Shown piece by piece: positions 12,270 through 24,586 of a stretch of DNA of 64,000 bases. The stretch is from contig CM033106.1 of assembly GCA_019321725.1 (NCBI GenBank), positions 30,554,118-30,618,117 of the forward strand. The letters are read 5' to 3'. Under the pieces are notes generated by a model that was not told the DNA's origin, searched no databases, and saw nothing but the letters and a program-made list of their open reading frames with translations. The position numbers and the translations under genes were made by a program. Within the stretch, counting starts at the first letter, position 1, and each line of letters opens with the position of its first letter. The stretch comes from Paulownia fortunei. Its lineage: Eukaryota; Streptophyta; Magnoliopsida; Lamiales; Paulowniaceae.

Positions 12270-14855
12270 GCACTCTAGTATAGGACCTTCTAGTTTTGTT
12301 TGGTTTTGTTTTTCTTTTTCTCTTTTTGAAATTAATGACTACCAACTTTTGCTTAATGAAGGGTAAGCATATACCAAAAGAGTGGCATATGCCGGCCAAC
12401 TCTCTTTGCCTGACTAGTTTCTAAGCAACAAAATCCACCAATTTGATAGGCTTTTTTCTTTTGGAAGTTTGTAGATATTTGGATTGCATGGGCATCTTTT
12501 TAGTGTAGAAAGCATAATTGGTGGTACTGGAAAATTCTTTCAATATTTTTAACAATCTTTATTTTTGAAATAAGAGGTAAAAGTAGTTTATTTATTCTAC
12601 TCCAATGATGCCCGTTTCTTCATTTTTTATCGTGTACATAACCTTTTAATTTATCATGAAAAAATACTCTACAATATAATTACATTATTGGATCTATATA
12701 AATAAGAAATCGTGTTATTATGTTTGTGAGTCTTCTCCTATCCATTTTTGTTTTTAATTTTTTTTTCTCCCATCCAAATTGCATGTACCCCATAAAACCC
12801 GATACATGTTTGTATTGGTGATAGGCTTCTTTTTCAGGCCCTGCCTTCCAAATGTCAAAAAAAAAAAAAAAAAACACTTGTCGTTTTCCATTAATAATTC
12901 AAATTTGTCTGTGATTCTAATTTTCTCAACTAGCATTCCTCCTAGCAATGCAACTATGATCCAATATAACTCATTAAGACATTGTTTGGTTGTGTAGCTA
13001 CTTGCAAATTTTGACATAAATGTCCCCACACTAAATTTAATTTGATGCTTAGAAAAAAAAAGCCAATGTTGTTTTGTTATTTTATCTCTCACATGCGAGT
13101 TTTATTGTAGAGGTTGCTTGCAAATTAAATGAGAAAAATGAATGTGAGGCCATCAATAGAATTTTCCTATTTTAAATGTGCACAAGCTATTTATGTTGAG
13201 TTCTGCAGCTACTTTGATAATAGAAGAGTTTAATTACTACTCTATTCGTAGTCTCCACTTTAAAGTGTCAAGTGTCGTCCTTGCTTTTAATATATGCACT
13301 ATGTGAGGTAATTACTTACCTATTAGGTTTGAACAAATTAGACATAAATAAATTATGAGAAAATTAAATGCGCAAACATAGGCCTAAATTTTATCCTTAA
13401 AAAATATAGGACTCCTTCTGCTCCATCTAAATTTGCCTTTTTTTTTTCTATTAAAATGATAATTATTTTAATCATATTTTGTAGTATCATCAAAAAAAAC
13501 CCAATATATAACTACGTGATAAAATATTCAATTAATTGATATTAATTTCAAAAATTTAAAATGTCGTCAAAAATAAAACTATCATTTGAAAATTCAAAAA
13601 CAAATAAGTAGATATGAATTTTACTTTCATTGAAGTTGAAACTCGTGTTATTTATGCCATTTTAATTTGAACTATCAATTGTTTATGCCAAATATTTGAA
13701 CTTATAAAATAATAAAGAATTTTTTTTCTCGTACAATTAAGCTTTGGTTTGTGCATGTTAAAATCAAGATTAAACCAATACTGTTTATTCATTTCTATTG
13801 ATTTCTATATGGTATTCAAATTTACATGCAAACCCAAATTCATCTAAATCAAATTATAGAATTTACTTTACTTTAATAAATTTATGAGCAAACTTATCCA
13901 TGATTATGTACATCACCTTCAGTGATTATCTCAATTAAATAAACTTAATATTATTATTATTTTTTCTTACTCTTCACGGTCATAATACACTTTATTATCT
14001 TCAAATGTAAATCCCTCAAATGAGATGAGGGCAAGGGATGAACAAAACGTGAAATAAATGAAAGGGCATTTAAGCAATTGAGCAAATTGCAGGGGCTCAA
14101 ATTATAAATAAAACTACTAATGCCTGTCTGCTAAATTTCAATAGACAGAAAGCAGCGATACCAGAAGAGGGAGAAAGAATTACTGTACTCTAGAGAGACA
14201 GCATGGGGATTCGAAAAAAGGGAAGAATCTAAGGTTATACAAAAGGAGATAAATCATTGGCCGGAGCATGTGGGCTGACTTGAAATGCATCCTCATATGA
14301 TAAATTATTTTTTCCTTTATTTTATTTTTTTAATTTTTGGTATTACCACTAATTCATATGACAATATCAGACATTAGAGTTTTTTTGTTTTTTTTTTTTT
14401 TTGTGGGGGTTAAGCATCTGCATTCACTAATTTCTATTTTCCACTATTCAAAAAATTTTAATTCTCAATTTCATTTCAAAATTGATAAGTTTTGAACGGC
14501 CCTGATAAGTTAAGACGTGATAAAATATATACAAAAATATAATGATATTGGTTTCATTAATTTTTAATTAAAATTTCAATATATTCTAATTTAGTTCTTT
14601 TAATATCAAATTAAGTTTAAATATATTTTAAAAATCGATAATAAATTTAAACTAAGATAAAAAAATATAATATAATGGATAACTCAAACACACACGCTCA
14701 TATATTTATATATGTATATATTTGAAAGTAGACTAGATATTTTTTATCAAAAACCAAACAGTTTACTTAATATTTTCTATTTCATTCAACAAAATGGAAA
14801 AGGGAAAAAAAAGGAAAAAGGAAAGACAATTTGTATATGCATACATATATTCATA

Positions 14856-14893
14856 TACACACACACACACAATATATATATATATATATATAT
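14856..14893. repeat. Compound (AC)n(AT)n microsatellite
   Basis: About seven AC units followed directly by about eleven AT units, in intergenic AT-rich DNA. Confidence 0.9.
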
Positions 14894-17176
14894 GTTCCCA
14901 CTATACATACTCCAGAAAAAAAAAATTATATGTATTTGGTTTGAAAACATAAAAAATAAAATTATATTCACTACTAATGTGATGCTCTTACAGTTATTAT
15001 CATCACTTACCATTACAAAAACTAATAAGATTATTGTGCTTTCAAAATTTCACCACCCACCAATGATATCTTGATACTGGAACTGAAACTAATAATTATT
15101 AGATTGTCGGTGTATTTCAACCTCTCAAGTCCCACCACATACGAAATTTATATGTCCACTAATCATGATTAATTAATTATTTAATAATACTAATTATAGC
15201 GAGGGCTTATGTCAGGGTAGTTGGGCTCTTATTAACCAATCTCTATTTAAATAAATAAAATGGCACAATAGGATGACCACCCGACCGGCAACCACAAATA
15301 TACGACACCAATATAGATTTTGTACATTACACGATAATTTTGTTGCACAAGAAGCTTACAAACGTAAATTTATACATATATATATATAATAAAATAAATG
15401 TTAGAAAAAAAAATAACAAATGAAAATAAGACCAGATGGGTGTGATTTTAGAAAAATGGACTGGGGAGTTATTTGGCATATTAAAAGGTTAAATTATTAT
15501 AATACCTATAATAAAAAAAAATTCATTGTATTGCTAAAAATTAGTATGATAGTTAAAATTTAGTTATGTTTATTGTCGGGTTATTCTTAGGAGGTCACAT
15601 AAATTCAATATTTTGAAATAATTGCAATTATTTATGTGGAGCCCGTCGTATATGAATAATTTAAATTGTTTGTTTCAAAATTTCTCAAGAATTATGCATT
15701 TGCATAGAAGAAATATTTATAATTTATGAAAAAATATAATCATTTTTCTGGTTGAATTAAAATATACCACCAAGCCTACGAATTAGTGGATCGCAGACAT
15801 AGATGACCAAAGAATCATAAACATTCTTTTACATTTCTTATGCAATTTTTTGAGATAATTAGAAAAATACATTCAAATATAGAGAACAAAATTATAAATT
15901 TAAATGGAGTAGACCTATAACCATCCTTAATGTGGATTGTCTCCTCAGTTGTCTGACACTGCATGAGATTAGCAATAATATAATCGAATTAATATATTGA
16001 TATATATATTTTATTTAAGCAAACTGTGGTGGTAAACTTCTAATTGTGTATTAAAGATTTTATAATGATAAAGAGATAATCTTAATTTTACATGATGTAA
16101 GCTGTGACCTGGACAGGGCCTCCACGGATAAGGGTGGTGGGCTCCAACCGTGGCTAATGATGCATTACATAATCTAGGTCTAGGAATTCTTTAATTTGTT
16201 TCTTCCTGGTGTAGTAAAATACTTTAAAAGATAGAAAATGTCTATACAAGGTTTCTTGTTAGACTATGCAATTCTTGATTTGCTTTCACACGAGTTATAT
16301 TTAATTTTTTTAAAACTTCAGACATAGTTATGAAAGAGGTATTTTCTTGAAATACCTCTCATGGTAGGAGGAGAAGAGTGGAAAAGAATTTTAAAATTAA
16401 GGTTAAATTATAAATGCACATTGCATAAACATATTTTAATCTAATTGAAAAAATTAATCCGCGGTAATAAAATTTTCTTTTATGTGATTATTACTATTTT
16501 TAAGGATCAAATACAACCCCCCTCCCCCCCCCCAACACCCCCACCCAAAAAAAAAAAGGAAAAAAAATCCTAACTCTGCCATTTGAAATGTGTTCCACAG
16601 TTATTTAACTATTTTTTTTTTTTTTTTTGTCTTGATATCAGTGATAAACTAAATCCTGAATCAAATAAGGTTTGGGTTTTTACTGGTTAGATCAACTAAT
16701 GCAACTAGGCTTAATTAAGTGTAACCAAATGGTCTCAAGTTTCAAGGGTACATTTGGTCCCAATTCTGGGCCCAAAAATAAAAGACCCAAAAGACATCAG
16801 CTCATTTTGGGCTACATCAATTAATGAAACTAGGCTTTAGTTTCAAAGAAATTATGGGCTGCAATTTTTAAGGAACGACCAACTCTGTATTGTACTTGAA
16901 TTGCTGAATCTCTTTCTTTTACATTGACTTCAGATATATCACATTCTGAGGTCAAGTTTAAAGCCTAATGCAAAATTTGTTAACAATTTTCGAGAAAATT
17001 GATGAGGATGTTTCAAGAATTTCTCTTGTCCAAAGATCAGTTGCGTAATTCATACGCATGGAGATGAAATAAGACATTGATATTTAGTTCAGTTACTTCA
17101 AAACTATGCAAACGTAGAAACATTATTTCACAAGGAGCAGAACATTTACTGAATAACTACTGATGTGGGTAGTGTG

Positions 17177-17200
17177 TATATATATATATATATATATATA
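17177..17200. repeat. (TA)n microsatellite
   Basis: About twelve TA units preceded by GTGTG, about 1.2 kb upstream of the SHL start codon. Confidence 0.9.
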
Positions 17201-18379
17201 CCCTCAAAAGAAATCACAATAAAGGAATTGATCTGACTATTCCGACAAATCCAATTTGAACACAATCAAAATCAAAATTCGACCTTTGTCCACATAAAGT
17301 ATGCAAATATTTATTTAATCGTCATAAAACCACGTGTAAAATCAAAACACTATAAATAAAGTTAAAATATAGCATTCAATGCACGCATTTAAATCTTTAT
17401 TTAAACACATTCTCTCTAACCTACTAAATTCAACATTAAAAACTATAAAAGATTGTATAATTGGAGTCCATCTCAACAAGTTTAAAGGCTACTTCTTCAT
17501 CAAGAATCGGGCTCATTAAAGCTATTTGAGGTGTCTTTTTTTTTTCTTTTTCTTTTTTTAATTTGAGGTGTCTTGGTTCAGACTGGTTCGGTGTCTATAC
17601 AGATCTTTTTGGTCAAATAAACTACAAGTAATTTTTTGATAAATATAAAATAAAATAAATCAGAATGTTTACTGTCCACCTTGTTTAATCCATTTCAACC
17701 AACCTTAAAGAGAACTTGACTTCGTTGTTTCCAGACTTAGGGACCACAGCTTCAAGCTGCCTTATGTTCAAAATTTTCTTACATGCTATTAAGAACCTAG
17801 AACTAGCTGGGTGGCTACTGCCAAATCACCTCTTATTTTCTTACATATTGATCTCGAGTTCATGAGAAATAGTTCTACTCGAGATCTGTGGGTAGAATTG
17901 AATTGTGGAATTATGTCAAAATAATTTCATTCTTGCCTCTGGAACGTTAGAACTTCAACTTTGTTTGTATTAATTTAAAAATCATTTGTAAGAAAGAATA
18001 AAATAAAATAAAAATATCAACCCTTTATGACTTTGACGTTGTCCCTTACCAAAAAGACACAACAGTTTATGACGCAGGTTGCAATTTTCTGCATTCTTTT
18101 TCCGCACAGCCCTATATTTTTCTACCAAAACTGACCCTCAATCTCCTTCAAATTTCACATTTACCCTCACGATATCAGTGGTCAGACCATATGAATCAAT
18201 CCTCAACGTCGATCAAATTCTACACACCTCCTCCGCGAGACACTGGAATAAGTCTCCGGCAGAATCTATTCATAAATAATACGACAATTACAGTTAAAAC
18301 CGCCCGTCGAACTTTTTTTCTCCAGTCTTCTCTACATGTACACTCCTGTCTTCTCCGCTCCTCCTGCGCCTTACACTAC

Positions 18380-21300
18380 ATGGCTAAAGCCAAACCCGCC
18401 CGCCGTACTCTCGATTCCTACACCGTCAAGCATATCAGCAAAACCATCCGCCGTGAGTTTTCGCCATTTCATCTGTTTCTAATCGCAACTCTAGCTCCTG
18501 TGCTGTCAATCTACTCGTATATGTTATCTATTTGTTTGAATTGGTACCAGGGAGTTAGATACATGTTTTTTGTTATTATTGTTGTTGATATGTTCGGTTA
18601 ATTGTTTGTTCGTGCAGCCGGCGACTGCGTTTTGATGAGGCCTTCGGACTCGGCGAAGCCGTCGTACGTGGCGCGTGTGGAGAAGATCGAGGCGGACAGC
18701 CGCGGCGCGAACGTGAGGGTCCACGTGAGGTGGTATTACCGGCCAGAAGAGTCGATCGGCGGCCGCCGGCAGTTCCACGGCACAAAGGAGGTGTTTTTGT
18801 CTGATCATTTTGATATTCAGAGTGCTGATACGATAGAGGGGAAGTGTACGGTGCACAGCTTCAAGAGCTACACTAAGCTTGATGCTGTTGGGAACGACGA
18901 CTTTTTCTGTCGTTTCGAGTACAACTCGTCTACTGGTGCCTTCAATCCTGACAGAGTCGCCGTGTAGGTTTAATTTTTAGTGTATAATTTGTCTTGCCTG
19001 TTTTTGGTTAAGTGTTGAATTTAGTGGACTTGGGGTGAATTGATGTAAAAGTGGAGGTAATGAATGGTAGCACAGAAACTTTTTCTGCTTAGTTTTTCAG
19101 GTTTATATTCCATGATTAATTATATTTAATGGTTGGATTTGCTTAGATTTAGTGGCTAAAATATTGAACTTGCTGGAGTTTCATTTGGATGATGGTTGAA
19201 ACTGTTTATTGGTTTCTAAAGACAAAAGTTCTGATAAATTGATTTATAGTATTTTTACTTGATAAAAATTGATTTTGTACCAAAAAAATAAAAATAAAAC
19301 TTGATACTGGTTAATTGCTAAATTTTGTAGGTTTCTACTATTTGTCAAGTTATAGGAATGACTGTGTTGCTTCTTAGTTTTCTTACATACTTCCTATTAG
19401 ATCATTGATTTTAATAATGACTTTATGTAGACGAAGATACTTTGGCTTAATGAAATTAGCCTATTTCAGTACCTCAATTTTGTTGCCTCTGGCTGAATTA
19501 ATAGGTTCATGCGTCTGTTAAGATGTTTGTATAGTGTTGTGGCTGAGTAATGATTAATAAGAACCAAGCTGCTGAAGTGGTTCTAGAATCCTGTAAAACT
19601 TCACCCTAATTTCTAGCTTCTCAAATTAAAAGACAAAGAAGATTGTAAGATTGATTTATATGTTCTTTCTTTACCTTAGTTATTCTTCATATATTCTGTC
19701 TTTACCCTAGTTATTGCTTCTAAGTGTCTCCTATTACTGGGCATTCGTCTTTTTGTTCTCCATCTGCTGAAAAATGGGGTACCCTTGGTTTCTAGAACGT
19801 TATCAGAAGTTATTGATGCATGGTTGTCTTGAATAAGTTTTTAATCCTTGCTCATTTTGCGGCTGCAGGTACTGTAAATGTGAGATGCCTTATAATCCTG
19901 ATGATCTTATGGTTCAGTGTGAAGGATGCAGTGACTGGTGAGTTTATATGCTCCATAATCATTTTTCAGGTGATTATTTGGCACGGTTCATTTCATACTT
20001 ATCTTGAAATCTGCTGATGCTTCATAAAACATAGAAACTAGTGAGTCCATAGAGATCGATAGATAGTCTGAGGAGCTTTGTGTATTTTCTTTTAACTTAT
20101 GGTGTCTCATGCTTTGGTTTTTATTTTCCATGCATGATTTACATCCTGAGTTCAAATCAGGGACGACTCCAAAATATTCACTAAGAGAATCGATTTTCTT
20201 ATCCAAAACAAGAAAAGAAAATATCCAAAAAGATTTAACGGATTATCTTATGAATCATTTCTTATAGAATTTTCTGGGTTTTTCATATTTTGGATCTGTC
20301 AAGGACTCATTACCAACGCTAGTAATTATATCCTTTCCAATTATACAAAGCTAAGCAATCATTCATATATTGATAGTCCATAGTTTGTTTTTGTAGCCAG
20401 GATTCGAATGAAGATTTTGCAGTCGTTAGAGTTCTTTTTTCTTAATGTGCTAGTAAATCATGGTCAGCTACTTTAATGAGTCATCTTGTCTCCTAGTGCC
20501 TTCTGTAAATGTCCATAAACAAATTTGTTGTGTCACGTCCCTTTCCATAAGACAGAAAACTAGAACAAATAGGGCTTGTGACTTTTTCACTGATAAGTTC
20601 AAGCAAATCCTATAAATCCCTGCCATATAAACATGTAACATGAGATTTCACTTTTCTATATAGCGATGATGTAAGTTGCATCACAGAAGGATATGTATGG
20701 ACGCCCCTGTTTAGCTAATTCATAGAGTTGGGAAATGTGCTCGTACGTCCTCAAGTCATGAAGAAGATCTGTCCCTCAATAGTGTGTAGCAACAGGGTGT
20801 TTTGTAAGAAAGGAATCTCCATTTATCTGTTGATTATTATGGAGTTTGAGCATCCATATACAAAATGAGTATTTCAAGCCTTGGTTGAGCAGAGTGTCTG
20901 ATTACTCAGCATCTAAGTCAGGTGTTAACATTTGTTAACTTTATGAAGACTTATATATGCAGATGCACATCGAGTCCATGGGACTCTCATATCCCCACTC
21001 TTAGGAAACCTTTAAGTATACAGCTGAGCATGGTGATATCTTTGAAGATTTACTTCTTTTTTTGGCAACTTCTAAGAAAAGTGGAATGATGAGATGTTGA
21101 AAAAAGTAGGGTTGTTCTACCCTGACTGGGAGGTCACAGACTCAAGTATTTGAAATAGCTTGGGTGTTTGCAAGGTTGGTGCTATTTATATAACCCCCCT
21201 CATACCCCCAATGGAAAAAAATAATGCATGTTGACCTTTCGGAATATGTTAATATCCGGTTTGGTTAGTGCTATCTAAGTTTGCTGACTGAAATAATGAA

Positions 21301-22984
21301 GTACTGTCAAATAATAACGTATTTTTCGGAGGAAACAAGTTGGTCTTAACTTTGGAATCTTAATGTTTAAGATGCTTTTCAAAATTATACTATGCTTCAA
21401 AGAGCAAAACCTTGTCTTCAAATTTTTGTCAGAGTTGCTTCAACACTTTTTTGGAGGTGCAAAATGCTGTAGAATAACTTTGCATATCATTCACAGGCTT
21501 GAAGGTGTTATAGTCATGAATTTCTTTATAGGGCTATCATTTGGGTGTAAATCTTGCAGACTCAACTTCTATGTTGAATATTTATGGATGCCTTTAAACC
21601 TATGCAGCATACTTTTGATAATAGGTTCTTGAACTACAGACTTTTAGATGTGACACTGAAACATACACTTCTCAACTCTTGATTCAGGTTTCATCCAACT
21701 TGTATAGACATGACCCCTGAGGAAGCCAAAAGACTAGATCACTTTTACTGTCTTAATTGTTCCTCTGAAGATCAGAAGAAATTACATAGTTCTCATGTTT
21801 CTACCAGACATGCTGATGCTAAGGTAATTTAAAAACTGCAAATATATTTTCTCTGATCTCCTTGTATTTTGTGTTTTCCAGAGTCTAGTCAACTGACAGC
21901 ATTTCATGTGATTGAGGTTCTTAACATGATCTCCAGAGTAACTTTTAAATAATTAACTGGCAGTTGTATACATTTGTATATTTAAGATGAGAATTATATT
22001 TGCAAAAGTTAAAGATGCTCTTTTTGATAGATAAAAGAATTTCTGGATAAGTGTCATTTTTTAACAGAGTATATCTCTACATTGAGGACTTGAATTATCT
22101 TTGTGAAAGTTGAAGAAATTTGCAAATAAAAAAAATTCTGTATATTTTTCTTTTTGTCTTCTGTAGAAATACACACTGAATAAAAAATAGAAATTCTGAA
22201 CATAGACACAGCGGACCATATTTTTTGCACTCTAAACTTGTCACATGTAACAGCTAAAGATATTGTTTTCATTGTTAGTTATCAATGTAAAGATGTAAAA
22301 CTTTTCTTTCATAAGAATGAAGTGTTAATCCAGTTAGAGCCTCATCTTCCATGTATGCCTTAGTCCATTCCCACAGCAGTGGATGTTGGATGTCTCACTT
22401 TCATTATTAATTGACCTCCTGACCAAAATTAAAACTATTTTCTGTTACACTCCCATGAAATATTTGCTTAATGTTTTGTTCAATTCAGAGGTTTCCATTG
22501 TGCTTCTTTATAAATGGTGGAGATCGGAACAAAAATTTTCTGGTGATTAGACAGCATGAATGTTTTTGGTGCAAGGCATCCTGCTTCTTTCCCAGAGAAC
22601 AGTAGGCGCGGTTCCACCCCCCACCCCAACAAAACCATAATAATGAGAACAAAAATTAAATCTACTAAGTTGAAATTTAATATTCTGGCCTTTTCCTCTG
22701 TCATAACTTGGTGGCAGTTTTAGGATTTTTTATTTGATATATAGGGCCGTGAAAAAGCAAATTTTTTAATCTATTTTGAAGTTGGAAAAAAACTAGTTTT
22801 TATTTTCTTAGGCACAAGAACTAGTATCTGCTGACAACACTGCATAAATGTTTGTTCCAAAATTTTTTAGGCCAGAATGCTCCCATGGATGTTAGATTGA
22901 TCCCAAATTGTATTTCAGACATTTTATGTTTTCTTATCCATTGTGTGGATTTTTCAGGTGGATACAAAACGCCGCCGCAGGTGA
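18380..22984 (+). CDS. SHL: BAH-PHD histone reader SHORT LIFE (SHL)
   Basis: Exons 18380-18452, 18618-18963, 19869-19937, 21688-21823 and 22958-22984 sum to 651 nt, 216 residues, close to EBS/SHL length. Family knowledge: these small nuclear proteins read H3K27me3 through the BAH domain and H3K4 methylation through the PHD finger, repressing floral genes. Visible: N-terminal basic stretch, BAH domain (about 25-140) with [27 protein letters not shown], and a PHD finger (about 140-190) with [21 protein letters not shown] and FYCLNC supplying the Cys4-His-Cys3 ligands. Wording such as SADTIEGKC and [14 protein letters not shown] fits SHL better than its paralogue EBS. The last exon is only 27 nt and encodes VDTKRRRR. 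The chosen start matches the family start; an in-frame upstream ATG exists at 18191. Confidence 0.93.
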
Positions 22985-24586
22985 TACATAGAAGATGTGA
23001 ATGTGTACTAATACAATGCAAACAAACACTGAGGCAGTGAAGAAAAAGAAAAATGTGAGCGGATGTAAGAAGGGAATTAATTGGGAAACTCGTCATGTCT
23101 ATTTAATTGAAGATAAGCTTGTTTCCTCATAAAGTCAAGGATGTGTTTGGTTGTCTTTGATTATGTGATGTAGATTATTATCCTTTCTTTTCCCGGCTTC
23201 TTGCTCTTTCAAGGGCTGTCTTTGTATTAACCAACTAATATACAACTTATGAGTCATATGGCTCATTAGATGTTACCCGCTTAGGTAGAGTTGCTAGTAG
23301 TTGGACAAATGTTAGCATTTCACTACGTCCAACCACTCACAAATACTGCCCAAATGGGTAGCATAAAATTTGCCTGAGTGTTGATGAAGAGGTACTGAAC
23401 TGTGATGTATATGCTCGGTGATGACTTGTTTCTATGCAGCTTGGGTGTAGTTATTTGTTCCAGCATTGGCAGCATGTATTATCATTAGACTTGAGAGCGC
23501 ACATGGAGAGGCCGTACCATTTGCTTATAAGCTATCCGCTTGGTTTTCGGACTTGACAATAGCAGCTTCACTCACGGGTATTAATCTTTTATCACTCTGT
23601 TTCGCTAATTTATCTCCTAAGCTAATTCAGTGATTCGCGGGAACGTAATGGAAGTATGATACGGTTTTGTTGTAGAATACAAATTTTGAATCCTCGAAAA
23701 GCCTTTTGTACGGGTGATTGACCGATATTAATGTCCTAACAGATGAAATTTGACAGCAGGGTTAAAATGAATTAATGAATAATGAGCAGCATTTATCCGT
23801 ATTAGGGGTAAGGTGAGGATAAATAGGAAACGGAGGTTTTGAAAAAATATAAACAAATAGCTGAGTCTGACTGTGACTAACAAAGAACAAATGCGAGAGG
23901 CAAAGAGTTCCATTGCCGGAAGAGACTAGCCTGGGTCTGAACCGAGCATCCTAACCATATAGACTACAATGGATTGCTCGTTGTTTCTATTTATTTATAA
24001 ATATTTACATTTACTGAATCAGGTTGAATGAAGAATAGGTTAGAGCTCTCCCTTGAAAAAGACAAAACGACAGAGACATTAATAGAACAAATATAAAAAT
24101 TAGAGTTAGACGACCCCCTTTATATATTGTCATTTACCTTAATACCGTTTACGTCTTATGAAATTTTCACTGTTAGATGATGAGGAATACGCTGTCTGAT
24201 TACACTTAAATGTCATGTTTCTTCAGTGTAAGAAGAGATAAGAGATACTGCATTTTTACACTTGAACTAGCTTTTTTATGGAAAAAGAGAGATCTCAGAC
24301 CGTCCTCAAAACATACAAAAGAATGCAAATACGTGGTCTCAACTCAACTCAGAAAATCTCTTTTCGGTTTACGCATACTTACTTTGGATTAGCTACGAGT
24401 ATTGAAACAAATTGCTGTGCTACCTATAATTTGCTTCCCTTGATATTTGGGTTTTAGTATACAGTGACATGCTTAGTTAAGAGGCTTCCCCTTTTTGTGT
24501 GGGATTGTTTTCTGCAGCGACAAAGAAAAGAAATTTCGGTATTCCAGCATCCATCTACACCAGTTAAGTCCTTGAATAGAATGCTC
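22985..24586. other. SHL 3' UTR, WD40-gene 3' UTR and intergenic DNA
   Basis: Region between two convergent genes. Apart from the tRNA-like remnant at 23908-23973, I see no gene. Short open frames here have no recognisable product. Confidence 0.55.
23908..23973 (-). pseudogene. Decayed tRNA-Glu-like sequence
   Basis: On the minus strand the ends TCCATTG and CAATGGA make a perfect 7-bp acceptor stem. The D-arm region TAGTCTATATGGTTAGGAT closely resembles plant tRNA-Glu, and CTCGG begins the anticodon stem. After that it fails: the anticodon stem mismatches (CTCGG with CCAGG), no CTC or TTC Glu anticodon sits in a proper loop, and the T arm with its GGTTCGA B box is shortened by about 6 nt. 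The total is 66 nt against about 72. It is best read as a tRNA pseudogene or tRNA-derived SINE head. Confidence 0.6.

Larger units (their letters stand above)
11460..18078. other. Gene-poor AT-rich interval between BELL and SHL
   Basis: About 6.6 kb between divergently transcribed BELL and SHL genes, so it holds both promoters. All long open frames here are low-complexity AT translations. It contains several SSRs (listed), a C-rich tract near 16518-16545, poly(A)/poly(T) runs, and a perfect 10-bp hairpin AGAGGTATTT/AAATACCTCT at 16335-16359. I see no gene, tRNA or complete transposon. Confidence 0.6.

Noticed and set aside
14140..14290. Possible microRNA precursor (CAGAAAGCAG...AGAAGAGGGAGAAAG)
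   Set aside because: It only superficially resembles miR156; no matching star arm or stable foldback was seen.
14712..15074. 120-codon frame across an AC/AT microsatellite
   Set aside because: The translation is mostly simple-repeat Ile-Tyr-Thr-His; not a gene.
16335..16359. Perfect 10-bp hairpin AGAGGTATTT/AAATACCTCT as a small-RNA gene
   Set aside because: The stem is too short for a plant miRNA precursor and flanks do not extend the pairing.
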